Shown here piece after piece: positions 11,301-18,351 of a stretch of 64,000 bases of DNA. The DNA is taken from the NCBI RefSeq assembly GCF_037201965.1, contig NZ_CP147518.1:7433001-7497000 (forward strand). Direction: 5' to 3'. Within the stretch, counting starts at the first letter, position 1; each line of letters opens with the position of its first letter. Origin of the DNA: Spirosoma sp. SC4-14. Its GTDB lineage: Bacteria; Bacteroidota; Bacteroidia; Cytophagales; Spirosomataceae. Position numbers and translations under genes: made by a program. The notes under the pieces were generated by a model. That model saw only the letters and a list, made by a program, of their open reading frames with translations, was not told the DNA's origin and made no database searches.

Positions 11301-12612
11301 CCTTATCGCTGGCAACAAGCAAAAACGAACGAGGTTCAGCCGCTAATGGCCGCTCCGACAGATTCGCCTGCCGGCGCTGATTGTCGGCTATGCCAACCAA
11401 TTCAACCTCGGCCCGATAAATCCGGCCAGTACTCATACCAGTCGGCAAATCACTACGTTCCAGCTCCAGATAGGGTGTTCGTACCTGCCGGTCGAGGACA
11501 ACAGCACCGGGCTTTCCGTTCTGTATAGCCCGGATACGGACTCGGTAGTTGAGGCTCGCAATGCGGTCGAAAAGGGTTTTGCCAGGTTGTGCATTATACG
11601 CTTTACGCAGGCTTGTTTCCAGACCTTTATCAATTTCCCAGGCAATACTAAAGGGGTTATTCGTTCCGACCTCTACCGTTGCAAGTTGTTTGGCCCGCCC
11701 AGGCGTTGGTTTCGTAATCGTCAAATAGGGATTTAAGCGTTCTCTCGTTTCAGGTACTGAACCGTACTGAAAGGCGCAGGCAGGGCTTTTGCCATCATTC
11801 AACAGGTTTAGCCGACCAAACTTATCGATCGCCTGCACGCGCCAGGCATAGCGCTTACCCAGTTTAAGTGGCAGGTAACTGGGGCCATATAGAAAAGTAC
11901 TGGTGGACAGATTCTTTATTTCGATACCCGAAGGAGGCAGATTTATAGCATCGATAAATACGTTAGGGTCTACATTGCTGAGTGGCAGTTCGACCACCCG
12001 AAGGGTATAACTGACCTGTGTCGGTAAAATTCCGGCGGGTGGTGTCCATGTAAAAACGGTAGCCTGCGGTGTTGTCGGCAGCACTTCGCCATCGCATAGG
12101 GGCGAAATCAGCATTGGAGGCTCAATGGCCCTGACCGGAAAGGGTGGGCTACAACCCAGCGGTTCGCCCGCCGACAGCATCTGACTGGTGCGGTTATCAT
12201 ATACCTGAACACAAACCTGATAATCGCCTTCGGGCAAAGGTTTTCCCTGATACAACAGGTTCTTGTCCATCCCATCAACACTGATCTGATTGAGATCAAA
12301 TAACCCTTCGAGATCCCGGCGGGTCAGTAGCGTTGTGCCAGCAGGTAGCACCAAAGGAACCGGCGGACGATAGTTTGGCAGGGTTCGGATCGAAACGCCA
12401 TTGTCGCCCGTTACGCTGCCCTGCAACCGAATTTCCAGCGACCCACCAGTGGTATTGATCAGTCGAATCTGCAGTTGTTGCCCAGCTCCGGCATAGTCCT
12501 GCAAATAGGCACTGTAGGGCGGGTTACTATTAATAAGTACCTGCACCTGCTGCTGGGCCGAAACCACCCGAAACAACAGTAGGAAAGCGGTAATAAAGAG
12601 CGCACGTTTCAT
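5350..12612 (-). CDS. Giant secreted TANFOR-like surface protein, 2420 aa
   Basis: A signal peptide (MKRALFITAFLLLFRVVSA) is followed by an N-terminal region of about 300 residues that I read as TANFOR-like: beta-sandwich, with segments such as PLPEGDYQVCVQVYD and ISPLCDGEVLP. Further on are carboxypeptidase-regulatory/Ig-like segments (around residues 430-520, 1170-1330 and 1390-1450), then a long strand-rich region rich in Gly and Asn. The C-terminus has a Cys cluster (CTFDKCTGGC) and no standard T9SS tail. The protein is predicted to be exported and to act at the surface. It sits between an outer-membrane barrel gene (48 nt upstream) and two FN3 genes, with ATGA overlap downstream. No enzymatic motif seen. 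The TANFOR assignment is from memory and needs a profile check. Confidence 0.75.
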   Translation of the reverse strand: MKRALFITAFLLLFRVVSAQQQVQVLINSNPPYSAYLQDYAGAGQQLQIRLINTTGGSLEIRLQGSVTGDNGVSIRTLPNYRPPVPLVLPAGTTLLTRRDLEGLFDLNQISVDGMDKNLLYQGKPLPEGDYQVCVQVYDNRTSQMLSAGEPLGCSPPFPVRAIEPPMLISPLCDGEVLPTTPQATVFTWTPPAGILPTQVSYTLRVVELPLSNVDPNVFIDAINLPPSGIEIKNLSTSTFLYGPSYLPLKLGKRYAWRVQAIDKFGRLNLLNDGKSPACAFQYGSVPETRERLNPYLTITKPTPGRAKQLATVEVGTNNPFSIAWEIDKGLETSLRKAYNAQPGKTLFDRIASLNYRVRIRAIQNGKPGAVVLDRQVRTPYLELERSDLPTGMSTGRIYRAEVELVGIADNQRRQANLSERPLAAEPRSFLLVASDKGDPADSLTVTGILAYRYPGESGGVHALPNTKVVLMKVYPNNYRENVAYGQSDAAGNYRIQVLRSRLHSADTTQTFTRCLVDAINPFIQPIAEVGSYYQTNNQNTFQIARSEIGPYQVSGVSWLASGYQLSVTASQSFQNWPGVPDVNLAGQYLVLYRKPGKANDYDKYRLPVEGQVEKYRLTDDVPVSGGSQSVGKASPVVSMGQQQISGIGLPSLPAEMIRKEVESLGYEFIGLAPLQQNGTAYGTTFNRLIYAVSAFDTYMIYCPGCGQKPQDADPVVFLTPKGKLATTPARIEKYAFNIQTNEAPTAVFRGRLFYKFADPGKDGANSRPLASMSVRLQVIYQEVGSKKMYVESPPPGLEEFHKTFSQTLGVSKTNSAGEVTFTVKMTKPLPLGKVSADYQTPKYSGDILLPGESVTKTGTYIRTLRVLVDNSYYAYPIEDFGNTDDEKINLQTPNQLGDLTAKVRSFNLAIQLRSDTTGTVGAQKQKAGIQQNLFGINVYVLRRPGYAKSGSGSMLPPADEGQGLTETYQYNGVNYPVVAKGKTAADGKVNFSRMVIALSQDDAYLIATESGISGLNNYGLVSLKSMLVSERYLPDYLDSPTQSQQKEARKLNWVNCYTPNGALVGSVVCNYWLNYRVGDGPVNSQYVIGIYSNNAQASLFADQYTYTTSDLVQRYLQPGDPTINLRVVDKTNPTQGLKNAWITLTYDEEGYGKRTKFGLTGPDGWLLKPFELKPGKNASMVIEKAGYCYYDSVANQIVADNKIKIGDLMLGQNSYFDRLLMQPNTIIMGRTVDADNKAIFVGLTDKKQTVEAYVQVDNGYLFKTFRTNMGEWRFNVDAPSTADSLKIFPVNRSYFGEQRHIKTQLPKPVTGNDKRYLINAGDIVVYERDHRINFQILDALTNNGIGGATVKLFGKNSQGYKFGPSNTLGLIETKFKNISVENLFVEVSSPGYVTRTVSVTNVETKTADLRLVALEPARTVTGIVVVASADGKETPLEGVEVFVPSGSNTPVKYSTRSGKGGVFSLDVSKTFDGSMVPVEASYDKLSQGSLTTYVGASSKQSIPQAKGESLKLTLTTFTKFRIATLWGFPVNVEKLDTKTMSVTGEVDLTNPALGPFALLDSKVKVRFKNVVFKANPDNPEEGIPASETVELETGLLDNLVYHTTAAVELQNISYNVRLTSPDGQYGKLKIVRTPGKSTGTIMAQAQIIDNSFNFSAALLSYEKGQFFLYDPAINGQPGTKPVLTAFDASLTNIKWTHFGIAQKDGQPMKLKLLGFDAVSQLDGSRLVGDEIHLNPTMTCTIKDANPSKLTVTIGDLVLKNNTVDAKTSQTPLTFNLGGTWSVAVRNWQLDYKQGGFYATEGIVKTGKVDVPIKLFNLRSDFFKLEVEPKNNFELAGIAQLKLGGKAYFGYDAQTGSDMKGHWSVVVVPDGNSAAAILPAKSVPGLSQDLTFATLSLLDNGEDVVSFGSGSQAVNYFNIIDVRPVTIETGTNYFAFDAGMSARIPNAPQDVPMRFIYSRPNGGAVKLKTIVPGGYKFETKGYLGFDAGKDVAADGSQSTALYFADGIMAIRGKAEEPDKLLLNDVLLVHTNGYTHITHNRNLDLRDEAKLGLLRDNPADIIDSKNDANYYTESGSFRKLSMPIEGSRELRQLYCHQAVSGGQWGLMTFSGLPKGFDMLAEQEQNRLSFTAYGEIRADNQQIKLDGIDTGMGGLSLVYDRREHRFTGTLAMSHLPVPPTMTFSGIAQVRLDGKGFYLVASGNVQNVPLIVPVDMKGGLMLGFYDSQDLGDANAVLFANSHRKALPCAFAQRFKGFYVTGEIPVPIIGEWKEQKSLPGVGEYKLGLDAYADGYLFGNYSSGNWSYGSGLGVGAHAYAYGRILVVEASGEVHINGAADAVLTANPGDKSIALTLGMQLNAGFLVNLKVDPPGDLLDYSTETNADFCLKLGATAAYRYGEKPAIKPDVSCTFDKCTGGCATNDQ

Positions 12613-12660
12613 TGTTCTGATAACATGAATAGGTCAGAATTTGGGAGTGTCGTGTTCAGT

Positions 12661-14382
12661 TCAGAATGAAATTCCATAGCCAAGCGTCCCTCTGATTTCG
12701 TTGTAGCGTTGTTCCAATAGGCCTGTATCCGTATTCAGATAAGCTAGTTGAAGGCTCAGATTCTGGCGTTTTGCCAGCTGATAGGCGACATTGCCCGACG
12801 CATTCAGAATTTTCCCGTTCAGCATTGCCCCACCGCCATCAGTTTGTTTATTAATCAGATAGCTGGCATTGAGTGCCGTTGTTAGTTTATTGGTCAGAAA
12901 ATTCTTCGTTAGCCCCAGCGTTGGCCCGTAGAAAGTGGTCTGCATACCCATTGACAGATTCGATTCTGTATAGGAAAGCAGTAAACTAATTCCCAGTCCA
13001 CTCCTGATGGACTGGTAGAAATAGCCAAGGTTGAGATTGGTATTTGTATTATTGGTAAAAGCGGCCGTTCGTTCATTCAGATCTGTAAGTTGCTGGCGAG
13101 TGGCGATTAGCGTAACTAACTGCACAACCTGTTCATTCTGAATTGTATAGCGCGTATTGATCGTTGCCGAAAAATTATTTTGGGCTAATCGGATTGTATC
13201 GATAATGGGCCGAAGTCCGGCCTGCTGGCTGATTCCATAATTAGAAAGTTGCAGATCGATACCAAAAGCCGTTGCCGGATTATAGGATACAACCAGCGAG
13301 CCAATGGTTCGTCCTGTTCGGGCATTTTTGTTTTTAGCCAGATTGTCAATCTGTATTCCATAACTCCCCGACAGCCGCAGTTTACCCTCCAGCAAGGTCA
13401 AATTAGGTGCAATAGCATAGCTTTCTATATCGCTCTGGAAGTAGTATGATCCCATTGTCTGAAAATTGGGATCAATTCGTTTGTACTGAAGTTTGATGCC
13501 TGCGTTTTTAGTGCGATAGCCAATGGCAGCCTGGGTAGCCTGGGTGAGCTGGGTCGAAATTCGGGCTGTAAACATCCGGCCAAAAAACCGGGTAACAGCA
13601 TTACTCCCTTCAGCCGCCACCACCGTACTCCGAACATCGCGGGTATAGGCGCTAACGGCAGCATCGAGTTCTACCGTAATGTGTTTCCGAATGAGTAGCC
13701 GCGAAGTAGCCCCAACGACCAGATTCTCGGCAGGTGCAACGCTTTGGGTCGCCGACTGCGGTAGGGAAGTAATGGAGGTCGAATCGTCATGGGCCCGAAG
13801 CAGCAACAGATCGACGTAGTTGCCGGGTTTGCCATAACCAACTTTTAGAGCATAGCCCGTTCGTTGGTAGGCCGGAATAATATCGGGCTGGGCCAGGTTG
13901 GTTGAAATTGCTTTATTGAAACGCCCATATACTGCCCCCAGCCGTAATTTGCCCGGATTCAGTTCAGCACCTCCTCCTAAAAATGTATGCCCTGCCAGCG
14001 TAAACGGTGAAAACGTAACATTACGATAGCCAGCATGGATGGTAGCCCATTTATAGGTCGGCGATACGCCAAACTGATTGAAGGGCTGCCGAAAACTATT
14101 CCCCTGATTACCGAGTACGGCCGAAAATGGTAATGAAATGCCCCCTGGCAATGCAACCGTTATGGAACCACTCAGGCCAAACGGGGTTGGCTGATTGCGG
14201 GCCACCATGCCGGAACCAGCGTAGAATCCGGCATAGGCACTGAACCCGCCCGATACCTTTGCAGGCAATGCCCCATTGGGCGATGGGTTGGTTTGAGCAG
14301 TGGCCGGAACCATACAACTACTCCAGCCCAAAGCAAGCAGTAGACATAGGCGCATAAGGCGATTGATCGTTAGAGGTAGCAT
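12661..14382 (-). CDS. Outer-membrane beta-barrel protein heading the surface operon
   Basis: A 573-residue protein with a signal peptide ending at PATAQ and an alternating strand pattern through its whole length, typical of a large outer-membrane beta-barrel. It ends with Phe (GTLGYGISF), the usual C-terminal residue of a barrel. Two ATG starts are possible: 14382 and 14355. The promoter-like TAGTTTTG box at 14396-14403 would leave a leader of only a few bases for 14382, so 14355 (MRLCLLLALGW) is quite possible. It is the first gene of the operon that carries the giant protein, suggesting it anchors or exports those partners. I cannot name a specific family. Confidence 0.75.
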   Translation of the reverse strand: MLPLTINRLMRLCLLLALGWSSCMVPATAQTNPSPNGALPAKVSGGFSAYAGFYAGSGMVARNQPTPFGLSGSITVALPGGISLPFSAVLGNQGNSFRQPFNQFGVSPTYKWATIHAGYRNVTFSPFTLAGHTFLGGGAELNPGKLRLGAVYGRFNKAISTNLAQPDIIPAYQRTGYALKVGYGKPGNYVDLLLLRAHDDSTSITSLPQSATQSVAPAENLVVGATSRLLIRKHITVELDAAVSAYTRDVRSTVVAAEGSNAVTRFFGRMFTARISTQLTQATQAAIGYRTKNAGIKLQYKRIDPNFQTMGSYYFQSDIESYAIAPNLTLLEGKLRLSGSYGIQIDNLAKNKNARTGRTIGSLVVSYNPATAFGIDLQLSNYGISQQAGLRPIIDTIRLAQNNFSATINTRYTIQNEQVVQLVTLIATRQQLTDLNERTAAFTNNTNTNLNLGYFYQSIRSGLGISLLLSYTESNLSMGMQTTFYGPTLGLTKNFLTNKLTTALNASYLINKQTDGGGAMLNGKILNASGNVAYQLAKRQNLSLQLAYLNTDTGLLEQRYNEIRGTLGYGISF

Positions 14383-14395
14383 TGAAAATCTGAAT

Positions 14396-14426
14396 CAAAA
14401 CTACCCTAAACCCATTCGCCCGTCAA
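14396..14426 (-). promoter_or_regulatory. Bacteroidota-type promoter of the surface operon
   Basis: On the minus strand, TTG (14426-14424), a 20-base spacer and TAGTTTTG (14403-14396) match the Bacteroidota primary sigma pattern TTG-N19/21-TAnnTTTG. Transcription would start around 14390, just ahead of the barrel gene. Confidence 0.6.
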
Positions 14427-14578
14427 TCGGATAAATATATGACCGGGAAACTACGCGGCACGACACCCTAGGAGGCAACACACTGACTAACAGGTCATTA
14501 ATGCCAAATTAAGGAAGCTATTAGAATTAGCGACTCCGTAGAATTGCGTAGTCTGGAGCAGTCAGCACGTAGAGAAAG

Positions 14579-15232
14579 CTACTTAAACAAGCCCGTTTTC
14601 ATCGCCTTGATCACGGCTTCGGATTTGGAGTTTACGTGTAATTTTTCATAGATATTAACAATATGCGTACGAACAGTTCCCATGCTAATGCCGCAGTGAT
14701 AGGCAATCAGCTTATAACTGTCTCCTTCTACCAATCGGTATAATACGTCCTTTTCTTTATCGGTCAACTGGTATGTATTTCCCCTACTGGAGCCCGGTTT
14801 ATTCTGATTGCCCTGCGCCCGGAAAGCATCGAGCACCTTCATAGCAATGGAAGGTGTCATGGCAGCACCACCCGAAGCCACCTCTCGAATGGCATCAATA
14901 ATTTTATCGGCGGGCGTCTTTTTTAGTAAATACCCAACGGCTCCGGCCGAGATAGCGGCAAAAATCCGCTCGACATCGTCAAATACGGTCAGCATCAGAA
15001 TTTTAGGAAATGTCGTCTGCTCACGGATCAGTTGAACCGCTTCGATACCCGTTCGGCCCGGCATATCAATATCCATCAGAATAACATCGGGCCGACTTTC
15101 CCCAACAACGGCTACCACATCGAGTGCATCCGGATATTGACCCGTAACAATCAGATCGTCTGTAGCATCAAACACCAGCGCAAGCGTTTCGCGTAATGAA
15201 TCATTATCATCAAATAGAGCGATGCGGATCAT
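14579..15232 (-). CDS. NarL/LuxR-family response regulator
   Basis: A 217-residue protein. The receiver domain (about 1-120) has the acidic pair D8/D9, phospho-acceptor Asp54 in ILMDIDMPG, the Thr in MLTVFDD and the Lys in LLKK. A LuxR-type helix-turn-helix follows (about 150-215: LTDKEKDVLYRL, then GISMGTVRTHIVNIYEKL). The frame is open to 15373, but the receiver fold begins at the ATG at 15232 and the longer start would run into the kinase gene. It pairs with the histidine kinase 82 nt upstream. Target genes are not shown by the sequence; the surface operon directly downstream on the same strand is a reasonable guess. Confidence 0.9.
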   Translation of the reverse strand: MIRIALFDDNDSLRETLALVFDATDDLIVTGQYPDALDVVAVVGESRPDVILMDIDMPGRTGIEAVQLIREQTTFPKILMLTVFDDVERIFAAISAGAVGYLLKKTPADKIIDAIREVASGGAAMTPSIAMKVLDAFRAQGNQNKPGSSRGNTYQLTDKEKDVLYRLVEGDSYKLIAYHCGISMGTVRTHIVNIYEKLHVNSKSEAVIKAMKTGLFK

Positions 15233-15275
15233 AGGGAGCAAGGTTTCCTGTAACAGTATCAACGTAAGGCGCAAA

Positions 15276-15283
15276 CAAAGGTA
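15276..15283 (-). promoter_or_regulatory. Candidate -7 box of the response regulator gene
   Basis: TACCTTTG on the minus strand fits TAnnTTTG and lies in the kinase-regulator gap, about 44 nt ahead of the regulator start. No clear TTG at -33 spacing, so the regulator may be partly independent of the kinase transcript. Confidence 0.4.
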
Positions 15284-15314
15284 GACCGTTCTGCTCTGGC
15301 ATACTATCGGATAA

Positions 15315-17252
15315 TTATCCGATAGGGACCAACAATCGTACGGTCGTGCCTGCGCCGGTGCCCGAGTGTACATCCAGCGACCCAGACATCGCCTGGGCCC
15401 GCTGATTCATACTCTGCTGGCCTGTTCGAGCACTGGGCCGCGCCGGGTCAAACCCATGCCCGTTGTCCTGAATTAACACCTGTAGTCGACCTTGCTGGCT
15501 TTCAAAGCGAACGGTAGCCTCGGTAGCTCCCGAATATTTAACCAGGTTATTAATGGCTTCTTTTCCTATTAAATACAAATTCCGGCGAACTTCCATTGAG
15601 ATGGGTATCATATCAAAAGAAGGGTCTATCGCGAACGAAAACCGAATATGTTTCGACTCCATAAGGGGCTGAGCGTACTCTTGCAGGCGAAGCGCAATCT
15701 GCGGCAACGAATCATTGCCCGGATTGATGGTCCAGATAATCTCATCGATCGACTCCAGAATCTGGCGGGCATCCTGGTAAATTTTTTGCACCATCTTCTG
15801 AGCCGACTCCGGTCTATTTTGACTCAGCAGCGTATCGGTATGACCACTCAGCAGGGAGATACTACTCAGCGTGCTACCCACCTCGTCGTGCAGATCCTGA
15901 GCAATTTGCTGGCGGAGTTGCTGGGCTTCCTGAAGCCGACGGAGTCGAGCCCGGTTGAGCAGCCAGGCGCTAACAGCCCCACCCAGCAGTAGCAACAGAG
16001 CGCCACCCACCAGCAAGGCAGTAGCCTGAAACTGACTTCGTTCCAGATCGCGCTGACGGAGTTGCGCTTCTTTTTGCAACAACCGTAAACGAGCTTCTTT
16101 TTTCTCCGTCTCATAGCCAGCAATAAGTTTCTGGACTTCTACTTTGGCCTGCGCGGTAGCCATTGAGTCGGTAAAGTTGTAGCTCTGATTCAGGAATGAA
16201 TAAGCCTGCTGGTATTTTTTCTGTTCGGCATAAATTTCTGCAATTCCCTTCCGATATGATACAATAGCTTCACCATCTTCATTTTTCTCAGCCATTGCGA
16301 GGGCTTTCAACGCATACCGTTCGGCATTTGGGTAGTCGTGCAAGGACTGATAAAGACCGGCAATGTTATAATTAGCCCTGGTTACCGATGCATCGGCATT
16401 CTGTTTTTCGGCAAGCTTCACGGCTCGAAACAAATAAGGCAATCCTTGTTTGGCCTGCCCAAGCTTATCATACATTCGGCCTATATTCTGCAACGCATCA
16501 ATCTGTAGCAATTCATAACCAACAGCTTCGGCTCCTCTTAATGAGGCCTTGTAGGATGTTAAGGCTTGAGCAGGATTATTCAGATCATCATAAATATTCC
16601 CAATATGATTGTTGGAGATGGCTATTCCAGTAGAATCATGCATAGCCCTATCAATAGCAACTGCTTTTCGATAATAGGGTAATGCCTGCGCCGGATGCCC
16701 CGTTTGTTTGAGCATGAGTCCAATTGTTGGATAAATAGCCGACAGACACTCTTCGGGCAACTGCTGGGCTTCCTGAAACCGGATAGCAGCCAAAGCAGTA
16801 TCAATCGCTTTCTGCGGCTGATTCAGGTGGCTATAAACCAGAGCAACATTGCCCATGGCCACTACCTGCTGCCGTTTGGACAAACCAAAACGCTTCACAT
16901 CTTCCAGCGTTTTCTGGAAATACGCCAGCGCCTTAGGCAAGTCATTTTTGTGAAAATAGGCCGCAGCTTCCCGATGATGAGCCGTATAAATTCCACGGTT
17001 AAACTTTAGCCGTACGGCCAGCGATTCGGCCTGACGAGCCAGAACGATGGTAGAATCGTAGGCCGCTTTCTCAAAAATCAGTTTCCAGCCAAAATCATTC
17101 AGGGCATTAACGTAGTTCGTATCCCGACGCGCCGTTTTCAGATACTGCGCCAGCGAATCAAGACTCTTAGGAAGTTGTGCCCAGCCACAGGTCGCCAGAA
17201 ACTGCGTTAGCAGCCAGAAAACAAGACAGGCTTTCAGGAACGTGTTGCTCAT
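15315..17252 (-). CDS. TPR sensor histidine kinase (LytS/NarX-like, HisKA_3 type)
   Basis: A 645-residue membrane kinase. Signal peptide to about residue 26, then tetratricopeptide repeats (about 35-370) as periplasmic sensor, a coiled region, and one membrane helix (about 400-425, ALLVGGALLLLLGGAVSAWL). The cytoplasmic part has the HisKA_3 phospho-acceptor motif DLHDEVGSTLSSI and a HATPase domain with N box (GKEAINNLVKYS), G1 (DNGHGFDP) and G2 (GTGAGTTVRLL). This is the common Bacteroidota TPR-kinase layout and it should phosphorylate the response regulator encoded next. No ligand can be inferred. Confidence 0.9.
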   Translation of the reverse strand: MSNTFLKACLVFWLLTQFLATCGWAQLPKSLDSLAQYLKTARRDTNYVNALNDFGWKLIFEKAAYDSTIVLARQAESLAVRLKFNRGIYTAHHREAAAYFHKNDLPKALAYFQKTLEDVKRFGLSKRQQVVAMGNVALVYSHLNQPQKAIDTALAAIRFQEAQQLPEECLSAIYPTIGLMLKQTGHPAQALPYYRKAVAIDRAMHDSTGIAISNNHIGNIYDDLNNPAQALTSYKASLRGAEAVGYELLQIDALQNIGRMYDKLGQAKQGLPYLFRAVKLAEKQNADASVTRANYNIAGLYQSLHDYPNAERYALKALAMAEKNEDGEAIVSYRKGIAEIYAEQKKYQQAYSFLNQSYNFTDSMATAQAKVEVQKLIAGYETEKKEARLRLLQKEAQLRQRDLERSQFQATALLVGGALLLLLGGAVSAWLLNRARLRRLQEAQQLRQQIAQDLHDEVGSTLSSISLLSGHTDTLLSQNRPESAQKMVQKIYQDARQILESIDEIIWTINPGNDSLPQIALRLQEYAQPLMESKHIRFSFAIDPSFDMIPISMEVRRNLYLIGKEAINNLVKYSGATEATVRFESQQGRLQVLIQDNGHGFDPARPSARTGQQSMNQRAQAMSGSLDVHSGTGAGTTVRLLVPIG

Positions 17253-17257
17253 ACAAT

Positions 17258-17479
17258 ACAGGTTGTAGCAGTCCGTCCATCACCTGCAGACGGGTTCCCT
17301 GACCCAGTGCCGACCGAATGCTTAATGTACTCCCTCATAGCCACTTTTCTAATCAAATATAAATTCCGGTGAACTCCCATCCATATCAGCGCAGCATTGC
17401 CTAAACCCGAACGGGTCAGAACCGACAACCGAATAGGTTTCGACTCCAGAATCTGACAGCCCCCCAATCGATCTACCAA
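17258..17479 (-). pseudogene. Decayed fragment of a histidine kinase C-terminal domain
   Basis: The minus strand encodes ESKPIRLS, then a spacer and HRNLYLIRKVAM, matching ESKHIRFS and RRNLYLIGKEAI of the intact kinase next door, in the same order and spacing. The DNA still matches over short blocks, for example 21 of 22 bases at the ESK-IRLS segment. After the N-box region the match breaks and a G2-like GTRLQV appears in another frame. No start codon, phospho-acceptor domain or intact HATPase remains. It looks like the remnant of a tandem duplicate. Confidence 0.7.
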
Positions 17480-17628
17480 CTAAATACCTGTATATCATTG
17501 TGGACCATAAAGTCAGATGGCTAATTACTACTAAATCAGTAGTGCAAAGCAATTGATTTAGTTTTCGGTAACAGCAGACACTACAGTTACCGGTTGCTCA
17601 TTTTTTTCTCATTTTTTATAAACGACGA

Positions 17629-17658
17629 TTGTTTACTAAACACTGTTCATTATCTTTG
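17629..17658 (+). promoter_or_regulatory. Promoter of the tetR gene
   Basis: TTG (17629-17631), 19 bases, then TATCTTTG (17651-17658) is an exact fit to the Bacteroidota pattern. The operator fills the spacer. Transcription would begin near 17665, which rules out the upstream in-frame start at 17629 and supports ATG at 17680. Confidence 0.75.
17636..17652 (+). promoter_or_regulatory. TetR operator copy 1 (autoregulation)
   Basis: CTAAACACTGTTCATTA, an imperfect palindrome around AACA-C-TGTT, lies between the -33 and -7 boxes of tetR. The identical 17-mer occurs ahead of the efflux genes. Confidence 0.65.
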
Positions 17659-17679
17659 CTTTGTAAACGAAAAGTTACA

Positions 17680-18291
17680 ATGGGAATTACTGAGCGGAAA
17701 GAACGGGAACGGGAAGAGATGAGGAAGCTGATTCTGGACGCTGCCCAAAAGTTGTTTCTGGCAAACGGCTACGAAAAAGTTAGTCTACGCAACATTGCCG
17801 ACGAAATTGAATACAGCCCGGCCACTATTTATCTGTATTACAAGGATAAGAACGAGCTTCTGTTCGCGCTGCATCAACGCGGATTTATTAAGATGGTGGC
17901 TGAATTTCAGCCTATTCTGACAATGACCGACCCGTTCGAAAAACTAGTTGGAATGGGTCGGGCTTACATTCGATTTGCTGTCGAAAACCCAGAACTGTTC
18001 GATCTGATGTTTATTATGACAGCGCCAATGGATAAGCTCGACAAAGAAGATTGGGTTGAGGGCGATCAGGCATTTGGCTTGCTAATGCAGGTTGTTGAAG
18101 AGTGTATGGACGCTGGTATTTTCCAGCGACACGATGTTCAGGCAACATCGATGATGATCTGGAGCTCAATTCATGGCTATACGGCTCTTTTTTTACGGAA
18201 ACGCCTGGGAATGTTTCCAGAGTGCGACCGCCAACTCATTATGGACGAAGCCTTTAATCTGTTCTGCGAAACACTACGACACGGTCTGTAA
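17680..18291 (+). CDS. TetR/AcrR-family repressor of the efflux operon
   Basis: A 203-residue regulator. The N-terminal helix-turn-helix (about 12-60) shows ILDAAQKLFLANGYEKVSL and the recognition region SPATIYLYYKDKNELL, typical of TetR. The C-terminal ligand domain resembles TetR_C families linked to RND pumps. The start is the ATG at 17680, placed by the promoter. It is followed by a short terminator and then the TolC/adaptor/RND genes. The shared 17-bp operator in front of both units implies that it represses itself and the pump; the inducer is unknown, probably a toxic organic compound. Confidence 0.88.
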   Translation: MGITERKEREREEMRKLILDAAQKLFLANGYEKVSLRNIADEIEYSPATIYLYYKDKNELLFALHQRGFIKMVAEFQPILTMTDPFEKLVGMGRAYIRFAVENPELFDLMFIMTAPMDKLDKEDWVEGDQAFGLLMQVVEECMDAGIFQRHDVQATSMMIWSSIHGYTALFLRKRLGMFPECDRQLIMDEAFNLFCETLRHGL

Positions 18292-18311
18292 AAAAGACCG
18301 CAAATTTTTTT
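18282..18311 (+). terminator. Intrinsic terminator after tetR
   Basis: Stem CGGTCT / AGACCG (18282-18287 and 18295-18300) with a 7-base loop, followed by AAATTTTTTT. It overlaps the tetR stop codon and separates tetR from the pump genes. Confidence 0.55.
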
Positions 18312-18320
18312 ACCCATATG

Positions 18321-18337
18321 CTAAACACTGTTCATTA
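18321..18337 (+). promoter_or_regulatory. TetR operator copy 2 (efflux genes)
   Basis: An exact repeat of CTAAACACTGTTCATTA, 15 nt upstream of the TolC-like start. No good TAnnTTTG box follows, so the pump promoter is weaker or differently arranged than that of tetR. Confidence 0.65.
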
Positions 18338-18351
18338 ACTAATAAACGATC

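Noticed and set aside
15233-15373. N-terminal extension of the response regulator
   Set aside because: It overlaps the kinase gene and adds no domain; the receiver fold starts at 15232.
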